A stretch of DNA of 37,209 nucleotides from Verrucomicrobiota bacterium (GTDB taxonomy: Bacteria; Verrucomicrobiota; Verrucomicrobiia; Limisphaerales; UBA1100): assembly GCA_028872645.1 (NCBI GenBank), contig JAPKDK010000003.1:1-37209 (forward strand), read 5' to 3'. Position 1 is the first letter of the stretch; the number at the start of each line of letters is the position of its first letter. Of this stretch, positions 7,588 to 16,103 are shown piece by piece. A program made the translations under genes and the position numbers. The notes beneath the pieces were generated by a model. It saw only the letters and a program-made list of their open reading frames with translations, did no database searches and was not told the DNA's origin.

Positions 7588-9003
7588 ATGGCGTTTATCC
7601 ACGACGATTTTTTGTTAGGCAATGAGCCGGCGCGCCGGTTGTACCACGAGTACGCCGCGGGCGAGCCGATTCTGGATTACCACAACCACCTGCCGCCGGC
7701 GGAGATTGCGGGCAACCGGCAGTTCGCAAACCTCAGCGAGGTGTGGCTCGAAGGCGACCATTACAAGTGGCGGGCCATGCGCGCCAATGGCGAGCCCGAA
7801 GAGGCCATCACCGGCAGCTCCGACGCCAAGCAAAAATTCCTCGCGTGGGCGCGCACGGTGCCACACACGCTTTGCAATCCGCTCTATCACTGGACCCATT
7901 TGGAATTGAGCCGGCACTTCGGCATCGATACTTTGCTGGACGAATCGACGGCGGAGGAAATCTGGGAAACCGCCAACGCCAAGCTCGCGCAGCCGGAACT
8001 TTCGGTGCACGGAGTTTTGAAACAGTTCGACGTTCGCGCGCTGTGCACCACCGATGACCCCACCGAAAGCCTCGCGCAACACGAGGCTATCGCCGCGCTG
8101 GGCCTCGACACGAAGGTGTACCCGACCTTCCGCCCCGACAAGGCTTGGCGGGTCGATGAGCCGGAGCTGTTCAACGCATGGGCCGACAAGCTCGCTGACG
8201 CCGCCATTGGCGACACGGGGACGCTGACTGGCTTTCTCGCAGCGCTCGAAAAACGCATCGACGATTTCCACACCATCGGCTCGCGGCTCAGCGACCACAG
8301 CTTCCCGTACGCTTACGCCGATTTCCCCGGCGACGCGAAGGCCGCCGCCATTTTTAACAAGGCCCGCGCGGGCACCGCCGCCACGCTGAAGGAACAGGAG
8401 CAATTCGGCGCGCACATCATGCAGCACCTCGGTCGCTGCTATGCCCAACGCGGCTGGGCGATGCAATTGCACATTGGCCCGCTGCGCAACAACAACTCGC
8501 GCCTCTTCAAAACCATCGGCCCCGACATCGGCTGCGACTCCATCGGCGACTGGCAACAAGCCGCGCCGCTCTCCGCGTTTCTCGACCGCCTTGACCGCGA
8601 TCAGTCGCTGCCAAAAACCATCCTTTATAATAATAACCCGATGGACAATTTAACCTTCGCCACAGTGATCGGAAATTTCCAGGGGGATGCAACGGGGATG
8701 CCGGGCAAAATGCAGTTCGGCAGCGGCTGGTGGCACGCCGACCAACAGGAAGGTATGGAATGGCAAATGAAAGCCCTTGCCAACACCGGCCTTCTCTCCC
8801 GCTTCATCGGCATGCTCACCGACTCGCGTTCGTTTCTAAGCTTCCCACGCCACGAATATTTCCGCCGCACCCTCTGCAACCTCATCGGCGAATCCATGGC
8901 CAACGGCAAACTTCCCGACGACTACAGCCTCGTCGGCGGCATGGTGAAACGCATCAGCTACCAAAACGCGAGAGAGTATTTGAAGTTGGTTGTGGCGGAC
9001 TAA
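7588..9003 (+). CDS. uxaC: Uronate isomerase
   Basis: The 471-residue protein is full length for uronate isomerase, an amidohydrolase-superfamily TIM barrel that interconverts D-glucuronate/D-fructuronate and D-galacturonate/D-tagaturonate in the cytoplasm. Motifs: the HxH metal pair His32/His34 in LDYHNHLPP, the family segment EGDHYKWRAMRANG, and near the C-terminus LTDSRSFLSFPRHEYFRR. The ATG is preceded by a segment duplicated 1 kb upstream. The stop overlaps the stop of the convergent NHL gene by four bases. Its presence beside a sugar-acid dehydratase and DapA-family lyase supports uronate use, but no obvious uxuA or uxaB/uxuB is in the window; the SDR at 10095 could supply the reductase step. 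All upstream neighbours on this strand appear broken, so uxaC may be the survivor of a larger operon. Confidence 0.95.
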   Translation: MAFIHDDFLLGNEPARRLYHEYAAGEPILDYHNHLPPAEIAGNRQFANLSEVWLEGDHYKWRAMRANGEPEEAITGSSDAKQKFLAWARTVPHTLCNPLYHWTHLELSRHFGIDTLLDESTAEEIWETANAKLAQPELSVHGVLKQFDVRALCTTDDPTESLAQHEAIAALGLDTKVYPTFRPDKAWRVDEPELFNAWADKLADAAIGDTGTLTGFLAALEKRIDDFHTIGSRLSDHSFPYAYADFPGDAKAAAIFNKARAGTAATLKEQEQFGAHIMQHLGRCYAQRGWAMQLHIGPLRNNNSRLFKTIGPDIGCDSIGDWQQAAPLSAFLDRLDRDQSLPKTILYNNNPMDNLTFATVIGNFQGDATGMPGKMQFGSGWWHADQQEGMEWQMKALANTGLLSRFIGMLTDSRSFLSFPRHEYFRRTLCNLIGESMANGKLPDDYSLVGGMVKRISYQNAREYLKLVVAD

Positions 9004-10028
9004 TCAATCCGCAGAATGCGGTTGTGGCCGGTGTCGACAACGTAAAGCTTCCCCTTTTCCCACGTGACGCCGTGTGGGTAATCAAGCTTCACTTTCCCGT
9101 GGCCGAGCACCGTTGAGACCTTGCCGGTCTTGGGGTTATACTTCCGGATTAGATCATTCGCCTCGTCGGCAATGTAAACGTTGTCCGCATCGTCCACGCA
9201 AATGTGCTTGGGTGCGCCGAGGGTGGCCAGTTTTCCGGGGCCATCTTTTTTGCCGCGCTTGCCGGTGCCGGCGACAGTGTAGATTTTGCCGTTGGGGCGC
9301 ACGACGCGCAACGCGTGGCCGCTGCGCTCGAGGATGTAAACATTGCCCTTCGAGTCGGGCGCAACGGCGCGCGGGTCGAAGAGCGGTGCGGCGGTGGCCT
9401 TCGCGCCATCCTTGGGCACCCCGCGCCTGCCATTGCCCGCAAGGGTGTTGACTTTGCCGGTCTTTAAATCCGCCACGCGAATGCGTCGGTTGCCGATGTC
9501 CGCAATGTAAATCTTGTCGTGCGCGGCGTTCATGGTGATGCACATCACATTGGTAAACGTCGCTTTTCCGTTTGGCCCACCGTCCCCACTGAAACCTTTG
9601 TTGCCCGTACCGATCACGGTGCTGATGCGGCCTTTCGTATCAATTTTGCGAACACAGAAATTCCACGTGTCGCTGATATACACGTCGCCCTTGGGCATCA
9701 CGGCCACGTTGTGCATGCCATTAAAAGTAGCGTCCTTCGCGGGGCCGCCGTCGCCCTTGTAACTTTTGCTGCCATCGCCGCCGATGGTGGTGAAGACATT
9801 GCGCGGCGTCAGCTTGTGCACGCGACCCCCACCGAGTTCCACAATCCACATGTTGCCCTTCGCATCAAAATCCACGCCGAAAGGCTGCTTCAGCGGATTC
9901 AGCTGAGTGGTCAACGGCCCGCCTTCGCCGGGATTCCAACTGCCGTAAATGAGAGACACCTTGGATTCAGCCGCGCACGCAGAGTTCGAGATGAGGCACG
10001 CGGCAAAAAGTGGAAGGATGGTTTTCAT
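9000..10028 (-). CDS. Secreted NHL-repeat beta-propeller protein
   Basis: The 342-residue protein opens with a signal peptide (about 1-19, ending SACAAE). The rest is a tandem series of propeller blades with the NHL pattern: GVDFDAKGNMWIVELGGG, NVAVMPKGDVYISDTWN, VAPDSKGNVYILERSG, CVDDADNVYIADEAN and GVTWEKGKLYVVDTGHN. Between blades it has glycine-rich turns such as YKGDGGPAKDATF and FSGDGGPNGKATF. This fits a complete six-bladed propeller. Secreted NHL proteins are abundant in PVC bacteria; the function is not known, proposals include binding of ligands or lactone/amide chemistry. The gene is convergent with uxaC (stop codons overlap) and divergent from the SDR gene, with about 66 bases between starts. 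Confidence 0.88.
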   Translation of the reverse strand: MKTILPLFAACLISNSACAAESKVSLIYGSWNPGEGGPLTTQLNPLKQPFGVDFDAKGNMWIVELGGGRVHKLTPRNVFTTIGGDGSKSYKGDGGPAKDATFNGMHNVAVMPKGDVYISDTWNFCVRKIDTKGRISTVIGTGNKGFSGDGGPNGKATFTNVMCITMNAAHDKIYIADIGNRRIRVADLKTGKVNTLAGNGRRGVPKDGAKATAAPLFDPRAVAPDSKGNVYILERSGHALRVVRPNGKIYTVAGTGKRGKKDGPGKLATLGAPKHICVDDADNVYIADEANDLIRKYNPKTGKVSTVLGHGKVKLDYPHGVTWEKGKLYVVDTGHNRILRID

Positions 10029-10094
10029 ATGCGCGGATTGTCACAGGTACCGCCGGGCTTGGCAATGCACGGTTGGATCGGTATCGTCCGGCGC

Positions 10095-10820
10095 ATGAGT
10101 TTAACGGGACAAAACGCATTGGTGCTGGGCGGCGGCTCAGGAATGGGCGAGGCAATTGCGCTGGCGCTGGCGAAGGAGGGCATGAACGTGGCCATCGCCG
10201 GTCGGCGGTTGGAAAATCTTGATGCCGTGGCAGCGCAGTCGGACACCGAAATGCTGACGCGCACCGCCGACGTGGGCGATCGCGAAAGTGTGCGGGCACT
10301 ATTCGAATGGTTCGCGGGGAGGTTTGACCGGCTGCATTTGTTGGTGAACAGCGCGGGCGTGAATGTGCCCAACCGCTCAATGGCCGAGCTATCGCCGGAA
10401 GATTGGGACAAGCTCATGCGCATCAACGCCACCGGCGCGTTCAACTGTTTGCACTTCGGTCTGCCGTTGATGCGGCCGCACAAGGCGGGATTGATCATCA
10501 ACATTTCGTCCATCGCCGGCTTGCGCGCGAACCCTCTCGGCGGGGTGGCTTACAACGCCAGCAAGTTTGCCATGAACGCGCTGGGCACTTCCGCGGCGGG
10601 TGATGAACTGAAAAACAACATCCGTATCACGACGATTTGCCCCGGTGAAGTGGATACGCCCATTCTCGATGACCGCCCCGAGCCGCCCAGCGCCGAACAT
10701 CGCGCCACGATTTTGAGAGCCACCGACGTGGCCGAAATGGTCGTCGCCGTCGCCCGGCTCCCCGCCCGCGCACACGTGCCGGAACTGACGATCAAGCCGA
10801 CGTCGCAGTTGTTCGTGTGA
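10095..10820 (+). CDS. Short-chain dehydrogenase/reductase
   Basis: I start the protein at MSLTGQNALV, giving 241 residues, a normal classical SDR length; the frame is open far upstream but that part is antisense to the NHL gene, and an ATG at 10065 is a possible alternative. The cofactor loop is LGGGSGMGEA (residues 11-20, G-x-x-x-G-x-G), with NSAG at 85-88, Asn111, Ser138/139 and the Y153-x-x-x-K157 catalytic pair in AYNASK. An Arg pair after strand 2 (AGRRLE) suggests NADP(H) preference. Cytoplasmic oxidoreductase of unknown substrate. Being next to uxaC it could reduce a keto-uronate, but this is only inference from position. Confidence 0.9.
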   Translation: MSLTGQNALVLGGGSGMGEAIALALAKEGMNVAIAGRRLENLDAVAAQSDTEMLTRTADVGDRESVRALFEWFAGRFDRLHLLVNSAGVNVPNRSMAELSPEDWDKLMRINATGAFNCLHFGLPLMRPHKAGLIINISSIAGLRANPLGGVAYNASKFAMNALGTSAAGDELKNNIRITTICPGEVDTPILDDRPEPPSAEHRATILRATDVAEMVVAVARLPARAHVPELTIKPTSQLFV

Positions 10821-10828
10821 ACTCATTT

Positions 10829-10885
10829 TTCACCACAGAGGCACAGAGAACACAGAGGTGAAAATCTCTGTGCCTCTGTGGTGAA
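10829..10885. repeat. Palindromic CACAGAGG-type dispersed repeat
   Basis: Two perfect 20-base inverted arms (10829-10848, starting TTCACCACAGAGG, and 10866-10885, ending CCTCTGTGGTGAA) flank a 17-base loop that itself contains CACAGAGGTG. A related arm occurs at 6150-6175 and another at 18726-18745. The hairpin lies nine bases after the SDR stop and could terminate or stabilise transcripts, although there is no T-run after it. No coding capacity is seen in the remainder of the gap up to 10987. Confidence 0.85.
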
Positions 10886-10987
10886 TTTACTGCTCCCCTT
10901 CGTGACTCCAGCCCATAAAAAGGTGGCAATTACGCGCGCGTTCTGCTAATTATCCAAAACGGAACCACGCTGGCCCGCAGGTTTTTA

Positions 10988-12241
10988 ATGTTTGCCCGCA
11001 AACAGATCGACATCGGTTACCGCGACTTAGCTGCAGCCTTGGGCTATTGCCTGTGGCCAAGGTCGAGTCGGCAGCGCCTTGAGACAGAGCTTACGCAGCT
11101 TTGGGCCGAGGGTGGCGATGCGGTCACCGCGCTTTCTGTTCGCACCGCTTTCGATTGTTGGTTGGCCACCGTTAATCTTCCGCGCGGCAGCGAGGTCATC
11201 ATTAGCGGCATCAACATCCCCGACATGGCGCGCATCCTCGAACATCACGGGCTGCAAATGGTGCCGGTGGATGTGGATTTGCACACTATGGAAATCCTCG
11301 CCGACGAAGTGGAGGACGCCATCACCCCGCGCACGCGGCTGGTGCTCGTGGCGCATCTCTTCGGCTCGCGCATGGACATGGATCCGGTTTTTAAAATCAC
11401 CGGCCAACATCCGGATATTTTGGTTGTGGAAGACTGCGCGCAGGCGTTTGACGGATGCGAAGGCTATCGCGGCGATGCCCGCAGCGCACTCAGCCTCTTT
11501 AGCTTCGGCGCCATCAAAACCGCCAGCGCATTGGGCGGTGCCCTGGCCCGCGTACGCAATACCGACGTGCGCGAACGGATGCGCACGATGATGGCCGAGT
11601 ACCCCGCGCAAGGCCGCGGTTATTTTTTCAAACGCACTCTGAAATTTGCCGCACTCAAGACGCTTGGCCTCAACTGGATTTACACCGCTTTCACCCAAGC
11701 CTGCGGAATGTTTGGGGTGGATTATGATTTGCTCGTCGTCAACGCTGTGCGCGGATTTCGTGGCGATCTCATCCCGCTCCTGCACCGCCAACCCGCCCTG
11801 CCCCAACTGGCACTCTTGCGGCGGCGGCTGCGCCAATACCCACGCTCCCGACTTGAGGCCCGCCGCCACGCCGGCCAGCTTGTTAACCATCAGCTACCCA
11901 CCTCACTCCGCTGCGCCGGCCACGCTAACCCGCATAACACGTGGTGGCTCTTTCCAGTTTATACCAACTACAAGTCCGAACTGGTCAACGACCTGCGCGC
12001 CGAAGGTTTTGACGCCACCGCCTCCTCCTCCCAACTCTGCGCAATGGAAGGTGTGGACGGACCCGCAGTTGATTGTGAGGATTTCATTGACGGCACCGTA
12101 TACGTGCCCGTCTATGCTGACATCCCACACGATGCACTCGACCGCCTAGCCGCAACTCTCCGACAGCACGCCCAAGCCATCCCCAGCGCACTCGAGGAAG
12201 AACCGGAAACAGAACTGGAACCGGCAATTCTGGCCGATTAA
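10988..12241 (+). CDS. DegT/DnrJ/EryC1/StrS-family aminotransferase-like protein
   Basis: The 417-residue protein has the fold-type I PLP layout of the DegT family: a conserved region with FDCWLATVNLPRGSEVIISG, the acidic pyridine-nitrogen ligand Asp149 in VVEDCAQAFDG, and the PLP lysine Lys177 in FSFGAIKTASALGGAL. DegT proteins act as sugar aminotransferases or dehydratases on nucleotide sugars for surface polysaccharides. The segment 210-290 (FFKRTLKFAALKTLGLNWIYTAF, then an Arg-rich helix) is unusual in being strongly basic and partly hydrophobic, which might indicate membrane association. The last about 20 residues are acidic (EEEPETELEPAI). No nucleotide-sugar genes are nearby, so substrate is unknown. 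A rhomboid gene follows 58 bases downstream. Confidence 0.82.
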   Translation: MFARKQIDIGYRDLAAALGYCLWPRSSRQRLETELTQLWAEGGDAVTALSVRTAFDCWLATVNLPRGSEVIISGINIPDMARILEHHGLQMVPVDVDLHTMEILADEVEDAITPRTRLVLVAHLFGSRMDMDPVFKITGQHPDILVVEDCAQAFDGCEGYRGDARSALSLFSFGAIKTASALGGALARVRNTDVRERMRTMMAEYPAQGRGYFFKRTLKFAALKTLGLNWIYTAFTQACGMFGVDYDLLVVNAVRGFRGDLIPLLHRQPALPQLALLRRRLRQYPRSRLEARRHAGQLVNHQLPTSLRCAGHANPHNTWWLFPVYTNYKSELVNDLRAEGFDATASSSQLCAMEGVDGPAVDCEDFIDGTVYVPVYADIPHDALDRLAATLRQHAQAIPSALEEEPETELEPAILAD

Positions 12242-12299
12242 TTCTTTTTTTCTCAAAAAAGCCTGACTCCGGTCCACATTTCGTCTTCAATCCGCGCCG

Positions 12300-13268
12300 A
12301 TGCGTGCGATTGATGAATTCTCCAGTGAACAGGAAGCCCGGCTACTGGGCGATTACCTGTACGCCAAGGGCATCAGCAATGACGTGGACGAGGAAGATGG
12401 CGTGTGGACGCTGTGGATTCACGATGACGATCAACTCGCAAAAGCCAAAGACGAACTGAAGGCGTTCCGTTCCAACCCCACCAACAGCCAATACGCCGAG
12501 GGCGCCCGTCAAGCCGCCACCCTGCGTAAAGAGGAAGCCCAAGCAGATGCACTCGCGGCAAAACGCCAAGTGGATGTGCGCACCCAAGTCTTTGGGCAAA
12601 GCACGACGGGCACGCCGTATCTCACGTTTCTAATCATCGGTCTTTGCGTGATGGTTCAGGTGATGACCGTGGCGGAAAAAGATGTCAGTAAGCTCAAGAT
12701 TTCTAACTTCCCCGCAAAGCAACATATCACCGTTACTCGGGTTTTAACTGGGGAAGAAACACAGAAAGTAAACGACACTTTTCTGGCGGAAATAACAGGC
12801 AAAAAAGTGTTGGTAGGCAGCAAATATGAAAAGGCGGGGACTGGCCAAGTGTGGCGACTGGTGACGCCCATTCTTTTGCACTTCGGCTGGATGCATTTTA
12901 TTTTCAACCTTTACTGGCTATATTTTTTAGGCGGCGGCATGGAAGGCAAACTCGGTACAGGACGATTCCTAGGGTTCATTCTGTTGGCGGCCGTTCTTTC
13001 CAACCTCGGCCAATACCTGCTCAGCGGGCCCAACTTTGGCGGAATGTCAGGTGTCAACTACGGGCTCTTCGGCTACCTTTGGATTCGCGGTAACCGCGAT
13101 CCAAGCTTTGGCCTGCAGCTCGATCAGGGGACCATCGCGATGCTTCTCATTTGGTTTGCCCTTTGTTTTACCGGTCTTGTCGGCCCCATCGCTAACACCG
13201 CCCATACGCTGGGATTAGTCGTAGGCGTCGCCGGCGGCTGGCTCGCCGCCCAACGGGCGATGCGGTAA
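12300..13268 (+). CDS. Rhomboid-family intramembrane serine protease, GlpG-like
   Basis: The 322-residue protein has a soluble N-terminal domain (1-60, with QEARLLGDYLYAKGI and VWTLWIHDDDQL) like the cytoplasmic domain of GlpG. A charged linker (65-95) follows, then one membrane span (about 107-124), an insert of about 60 residues, and the rhomboid core. Core motifs are WMHFIFN (His199, Asn203), YFLGGGMEGKLG, the catalytic G-M-S-G with Ser250 in FGGMSGVNYGLFGY, and catalytic His302 in NTAHTLGLVVG. The dyad and oxyanion helpers are all intact, so it should be active and cleave membrane protein segments. The insert between the first span and the core (residues 125-185) is probably periplasmic and longer than in E. 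coli GlpG. A terminator-like hairpin lies just after the stop. Confidence 0.93.
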   Translation: MRAIDEFSSEQEARLLGDYLYAKGISNDVDEEDGVWTLWIHDDDQLAKAKDELKAFRSNPTNSQYAEGARQAATLRKEEAQADALAAKRQVDVRTQVFGQSTTGTPYLTFLIIGLCVMVQVMTVAEKDVSKLKISNFPAKQHITVTRVLTGEETQKVNDTFLAEITGKKVLVGSKYEKAGTGQVWRLVTPILLHFGWMHFIFNLYWLYFLGGGMEGKLGTGRFLGFILLAAVLSNLGQYLLSGPNFGGMSGVNYGLFGYLWIRGNRDPSFGLQLDQGTIAMLLIWFALCFTGLVGPIANTAHTLGLVVGVAGGWLAAQRAMR

Positions 13269-13274
13269 TTGGGA

Positions 13275-13312
13275 GGGACGATTTCCACCTCGTCTTGTTT
13301 TCTTTTTTTTTT
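13275..13312 (+). terminator. Rho-independent terminator after the rhomboid gene
   Basis: A short hairpin, GACGA (13277-13281) pairing with TCGTC (13290-13294) around an 8-base loop and extendable by two G-T pairs, is followed by a long T-rich tract (13295-13312). It begins nine bases after the rhomboid stop and separates it from the convergent L,D-transpeptidase gene. The stem is short, so strength is uncertain. Confidence 0.5.
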
Positions 13313-13320
13313 CAAGCCGC

Positions 13321-14121
13321 CTAGCGCATATCGGCACCGAATTGATATTTTTTATCATTCACCGTCACATTCGGTGGCCGCTTGGTTTTTTTAAACCAAT
13401 CGTAGCCGGCCTTAAGATTTTCCCATTCGCTCATCCACTTGGATTTCCGGTGGCGTTTCATATTGGCCTCAGTCATCCGAAAGGGAAAACAATGCACGCG
13501 AAAAAAGCGTTGGCCGTTTTGCTGCGCGGCGGCGCACAATGAATAAATTTCCTCAATGCGCGGATCGGTCATCGCGTAGCAGCCGATGCTCACGCAATTG
13601 CCGTGCACCATCAACGCGCTGCCGGTGCGTTGGCGCGCTCGGTCATAGGCATTGGGATAGCCAAGGTTAAAAGACAAATGAAACCGACTGCGCGGATTCA
13701 TTCGCGCGCTCGGCACAAAATAAAACCCTTCTGGCGCTTGCCCATCGCCCTCCTTCAGCTTGGGGCCCAGCTCGCCGGAAAATTTACAAATGACCCACGT
13801 CTTGAAAAGTTTAAACTGTTTCCCATCATCCACCCACAGCTCGAGCTGTTTCTCTTCCTTAAAAACACGAATGTACACTGGCGCGCCCCAGTGCAAGCCT
13901 TTCACACGGAGGGCCGCTTCCAGCGCCGGGCGGACCCGCTTTGACGCAGCCGCAAAACGATCTGAGCGCGGCGCATATCTCCACGCGGACAAAGCAAATA
14001 CGCCAAAAAACAACACGCCGATGACCAGCAAGAATCGCAAGCGACTATTTTCCCTAAACACGCGGCAGACATTAGATAAATCCAACGAATCGAGCCATCG
14101 CAAGTTATGGACAAGCGGCAA
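13321..14121 (-). CDS. YafK-like L,D-transpeptidase family protein
   Basis: About 266 residues if the TTG at 14121 is used; no ATG is available before the membrane segment, so the start (TTG or a downstream GTG/TTG) is uncertain. A single membrane anchor lies at about 29-46 (RFLLVIGVLFFGVFALSAW). The YkuD-type domain carries the motif MVHGNCVSIGCYAMT with His173, Ser178 and catalytic Cys181, the form seen in YafK-type proteins (DpaA/LdtF), which in E. coli release Braun lipoprotein from peptidoglycan rather than crosslinking it. The protein would act in the periplasm on the cell wall or on wall-bound lipoprotein. It follows the EF-hand esterase gene by only 14 bases and may be the last gene of that operon, although its function does not obviously belong with glycan degradation. 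Confidence 0.88.
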   Translation of the reverse strand: MPLVHNLRWLDSLDLSNVCRVFRENSRLRFLLVIGVLFFGVFALSAWRYAPRSDRFAAASKRVRPALEAALRVKGLHWGAPVYIRVFKEEKQLELWVDDGKQFKLFKTWVICKFSGELGPKLKEGDGQAPEGFYFVPSARMNPRSRFHLSFNLGYPNAYDRARQRTGSALMVHGNCVSIGCYAMTDPRIEEIYSLCAAAQQNGQRFFRVHCFPFRMTEANMKRHRKSKWMSEWENLKAGYDWFKKTKRPPNVTVNDKKYQFGADMR

Positions 14122-14135
14122 TCGCTCGATGCGAT

Positions 14136-15242
14136 TTATCGACTTGTGGGCACCGTTTCGTCGGCCAGCTTTTCGCCTTTTCCTCGCAAATGCCGCCTCA
14201 GAAACAAGCGCACCTGATTCTCACCCACAGCCCGTGGCGCGTTGTGGCCACCGTCTTCCACTGTGATAAGCGTGGATTCCACACCAACTTTCTTTAATGC
14301 CGCGTGGTAGATCTGCGATTGATGAAACGGCACCAACGGATCCTTGGTACCATGCACGTGCAAATGCGGCGCATCATCCTTGCTGACATGTGTGAGTGGT
14401 GAAGCTTGCCGCGTCTTCTCCTTCGCCTCCTGAATCGGTGCGCCGATCAGCAAGCTTTCAGGAGAATCGGGAGCATTATGCTTCATGCGACTCGGATGAT
14501 CATCCATTTGCAACAACGCACTGGGGCCATAATAATTTACCACGGCCGTTACACGACTGGATTGGCCGAGGTGCTTGCCTTGTTTACCTTCCAACTCCTT
14601 CACGCCACCAGTTGATCCGAGCATGGAAACCAGATGCCCACCAGCTGAGGAACCCCATACCGCAATCTTGTCTGGATCTATTCCGTGTTCCTTCGCGTTG
14701 CCGCGCAACCATCGGATGGCTGCCTTACAGTCGTGAATCTGTGCCGGCCAAATGGCTTCACCCGTGAGCCGGTAGCCGATACTTACGCCGACAAATTGGC
14801 CGGTTTTGACCAAGCCTGTCACCCGGTTTATGCCACTATTCTTGTTGCCGTTGCGCCAACCACCACCATGAATGAAAGCGATCACCGGCAGCGATTCCTT
14901 GCCTTCACGCTTCACCGGCAAAATCAAATCGAGCATCTGCCTCGGGTTCTCTGTGCCGGCATAGAGAATGTCTCGCTGCACCTTGACATCTCTTGGTTGA
15001 GATGGCTCGGCATTACGAGGGCGTTTTAAGAAGCGCAAATGCTCTTCCATTGTAATGGTGCCATCCTTGTTGGCATCCACTCGCGAGAAATTGCGCCGGG
15101 CATTTTGTGGCAATTCTGACAGCATCAGTTTACCGTCCTTGTTCCTGTCCCACTGCTTGAACAATGCCTCCGGTGAAGCCTTTTGCGCCGAAGCCCATGG
15201 CCCAAGCGTCACCAAAAATATGCCACAAATAACCTTCTTCAT
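14136..15242 (-). CDS. Secreted alpha/beta-hydrolase (esterase) with N-terminal EF-hand pair
   Basis: The 368-residue protein has a signal peptide (about 1-19), then two EF-hand calcium loops, DRNKDGKLMLSE (residues 32-43) and DANKDGTITMEE (56-67). A carboxylesterase-type alpha/beta-hydrolase domain follows: oxyanion motif HGGGW (125-129), nucleophile elbow GSSAGG with Ser199, acid in GTKDPLVP and histidine in DGGHNAP. This is the BD-FAE / acetyl-xylan-esterase-like group. It is predicted to be exported and to remove acetyl or other acyl groups from polysaccharide, with calcium-dependent folding or anchoring from the EF hands. The start overlaps the stop of the upstream hydrolase (ATGA), so the two esterases are translationally coupled. 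Confidence 0.9.
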   Translation of the reverse strand: MKKVICGIFLVTLGPWASAQKASPEALFKQWDRNKDGKLMLSELPQNARRNFSRVDANKDGTITMEEHLRFLKRPRNAEPSQPRDVKVQRDILYAGTENPRQMLDLILPVKREGKESLPVIAFIHGGGWRNGNKNSGINRVTGLVKTGQFVGVSIGYRLTGEAIWPAQIHDCKAAIRWLRGNAKEHGIDPDKIAVWGSSAGGHLVSMLGSTGGVKELEGKQGKHLGQSSRVTAVVNYYGPSALLQMDDHPSRMKHNAPDSPESLLIGAPIQEAKEKTRQASPLTHVSKDDAPHLHVHGTKDPLVPFHQSQIYHAALKKVGVESTLITVEDGGHNAPRAVGENQVRLFLRRHLRGKGEKLADETVPTSR

Positions 15243-16099
15243 TTCGGCTCCTTCGTGATTGTCGGCTCACCCTTCAGCCACCCAAGCGAATTCAGGAAAT
15301 CATCCATCTTGATTACGGTGTCTGGATAAGCATCACCCTTACTTTTGTTAAAGAACCCATGAGTCGCCCCCTCGTAAAGGTGCAGCTCACTACGGCTACC
15401 CACAGCCACCAAACGTTTTTCGTACTCCTGAGCGGTACTCACCGGAATCAGTTTATCCTTGGTCCCAAGAAAAACAATCGTCGGAGGAGCTCCCTTGCGA
15501 ATATTGTGCATCGGAGAAATCTCCTTCCAACGTGGTTTCACCCGATCATACCCATAGCCCTTGGAGCTGTTATCATAAACCGGATTAAAGAGTACCAGCA
15601 CATCAGGCTTGCTGCTGACCTTTAGGTTCTCGCCTTCCTCTTCCAACCCCGGGCAATTACCCGTAGCCGCAGCAACGTGCCCACCAGCCGAACCACCGCC
15701 CGCAGCCACGCGCTTGGGATCCACTCCCAATTTAGCAGCGTTGGCCCGCACCCAACGGATGGCTGACTTGCCATCTTTCACACACTCAAAGGGGGTTGTC
15801 TTGTTACGGCTTTTCACTCGGTACTCCGCAGTGATCGCCACCATCCCTCGCGAGGCGAGATACGTACAGTGAGGTTCAAATTGCTTAGGTGTCCCCCCGC
15901 TCCAGCCCCCTCCAAAGAAGAATACAATTGCCGGGCGTCGATCCGAGGCCTTGTGGTCCTTAGGATTAAATACGTGCAAGAACAGTTTGGTGTCCTCCAC
16001 TTGTTTATACTGAATGACCTTCGCTCCATCGAGTTTGACCAATTGGGCTGAGACCGCTAGTGGCAGCACGAATGAGAGTAGGAGTAATGCGCGTTTCAT
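15239..16099 (-). CDS. Secreted alpha/beta-hydrolase (esterase/lipase)
   Basis: The 286-residue protein has a signal peptide (about 1-18, ending VSAQ) and a complete alpha/beta-hydrolase core. Motifs are FFGGGWSGG (residues 61-69, HGGG replaced by FGGG), nucleophile elbow GGGSAGGH with Ser137, an acid in GTKDKLIPV and a histidine in ATHGFF. The substitution of the usual oxyanion His by Phe is a small departure from the hormone-sensitive-lipase pattern, common among dienelactone-hydrolase-like or acetyl-esterase relatives. It starts four bases after the PIG-L gene and overlaps the next esterase by four bases. Probable carbohydrate de-acylating enzyme. Confidence 0.88.
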   Translation of the reverse strand: MKRALLLLSFVLPLAVSAQLVKLDGAKVIQYKQVEDTKLFLHVFNPKDHKASDRRPAIVFFFGGGWSGGTPKQFEPHCTYLASRGMVAITAEYRVKSRNKTTPFECVKDGKSAIRWVRANAAKLGVDPKRVAAGGGSAGGHVAAATGNCPGLEEEGENLKVSSKPDVLVLFNPVYDNSSKGYGYDRVKPRWKEISPMHNIRKGAPPTIVFLGTKDKLIPVSTAQEYEKRLVAVGSRSELHLYEGATHGFFNKSKGDAYPDTVIKMDDFLNSLGWLKGEPTITKEPK

Positions 16100-16103
16100 G
16101 AAT

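Noticed and set aside
7615..8559. A 314-codon minus-strand open frame
   Set aside because: Antisense to uxaC, which has all the expected motifs; no recognisable domain on the other strand.
9519..10094. Upstream extension of the SDR frame by 192 codons
   Set aside because: The extension lies antisense to the NHL propeller gene and shows no domain; the SDR fold begins right after the ATG at 10095.
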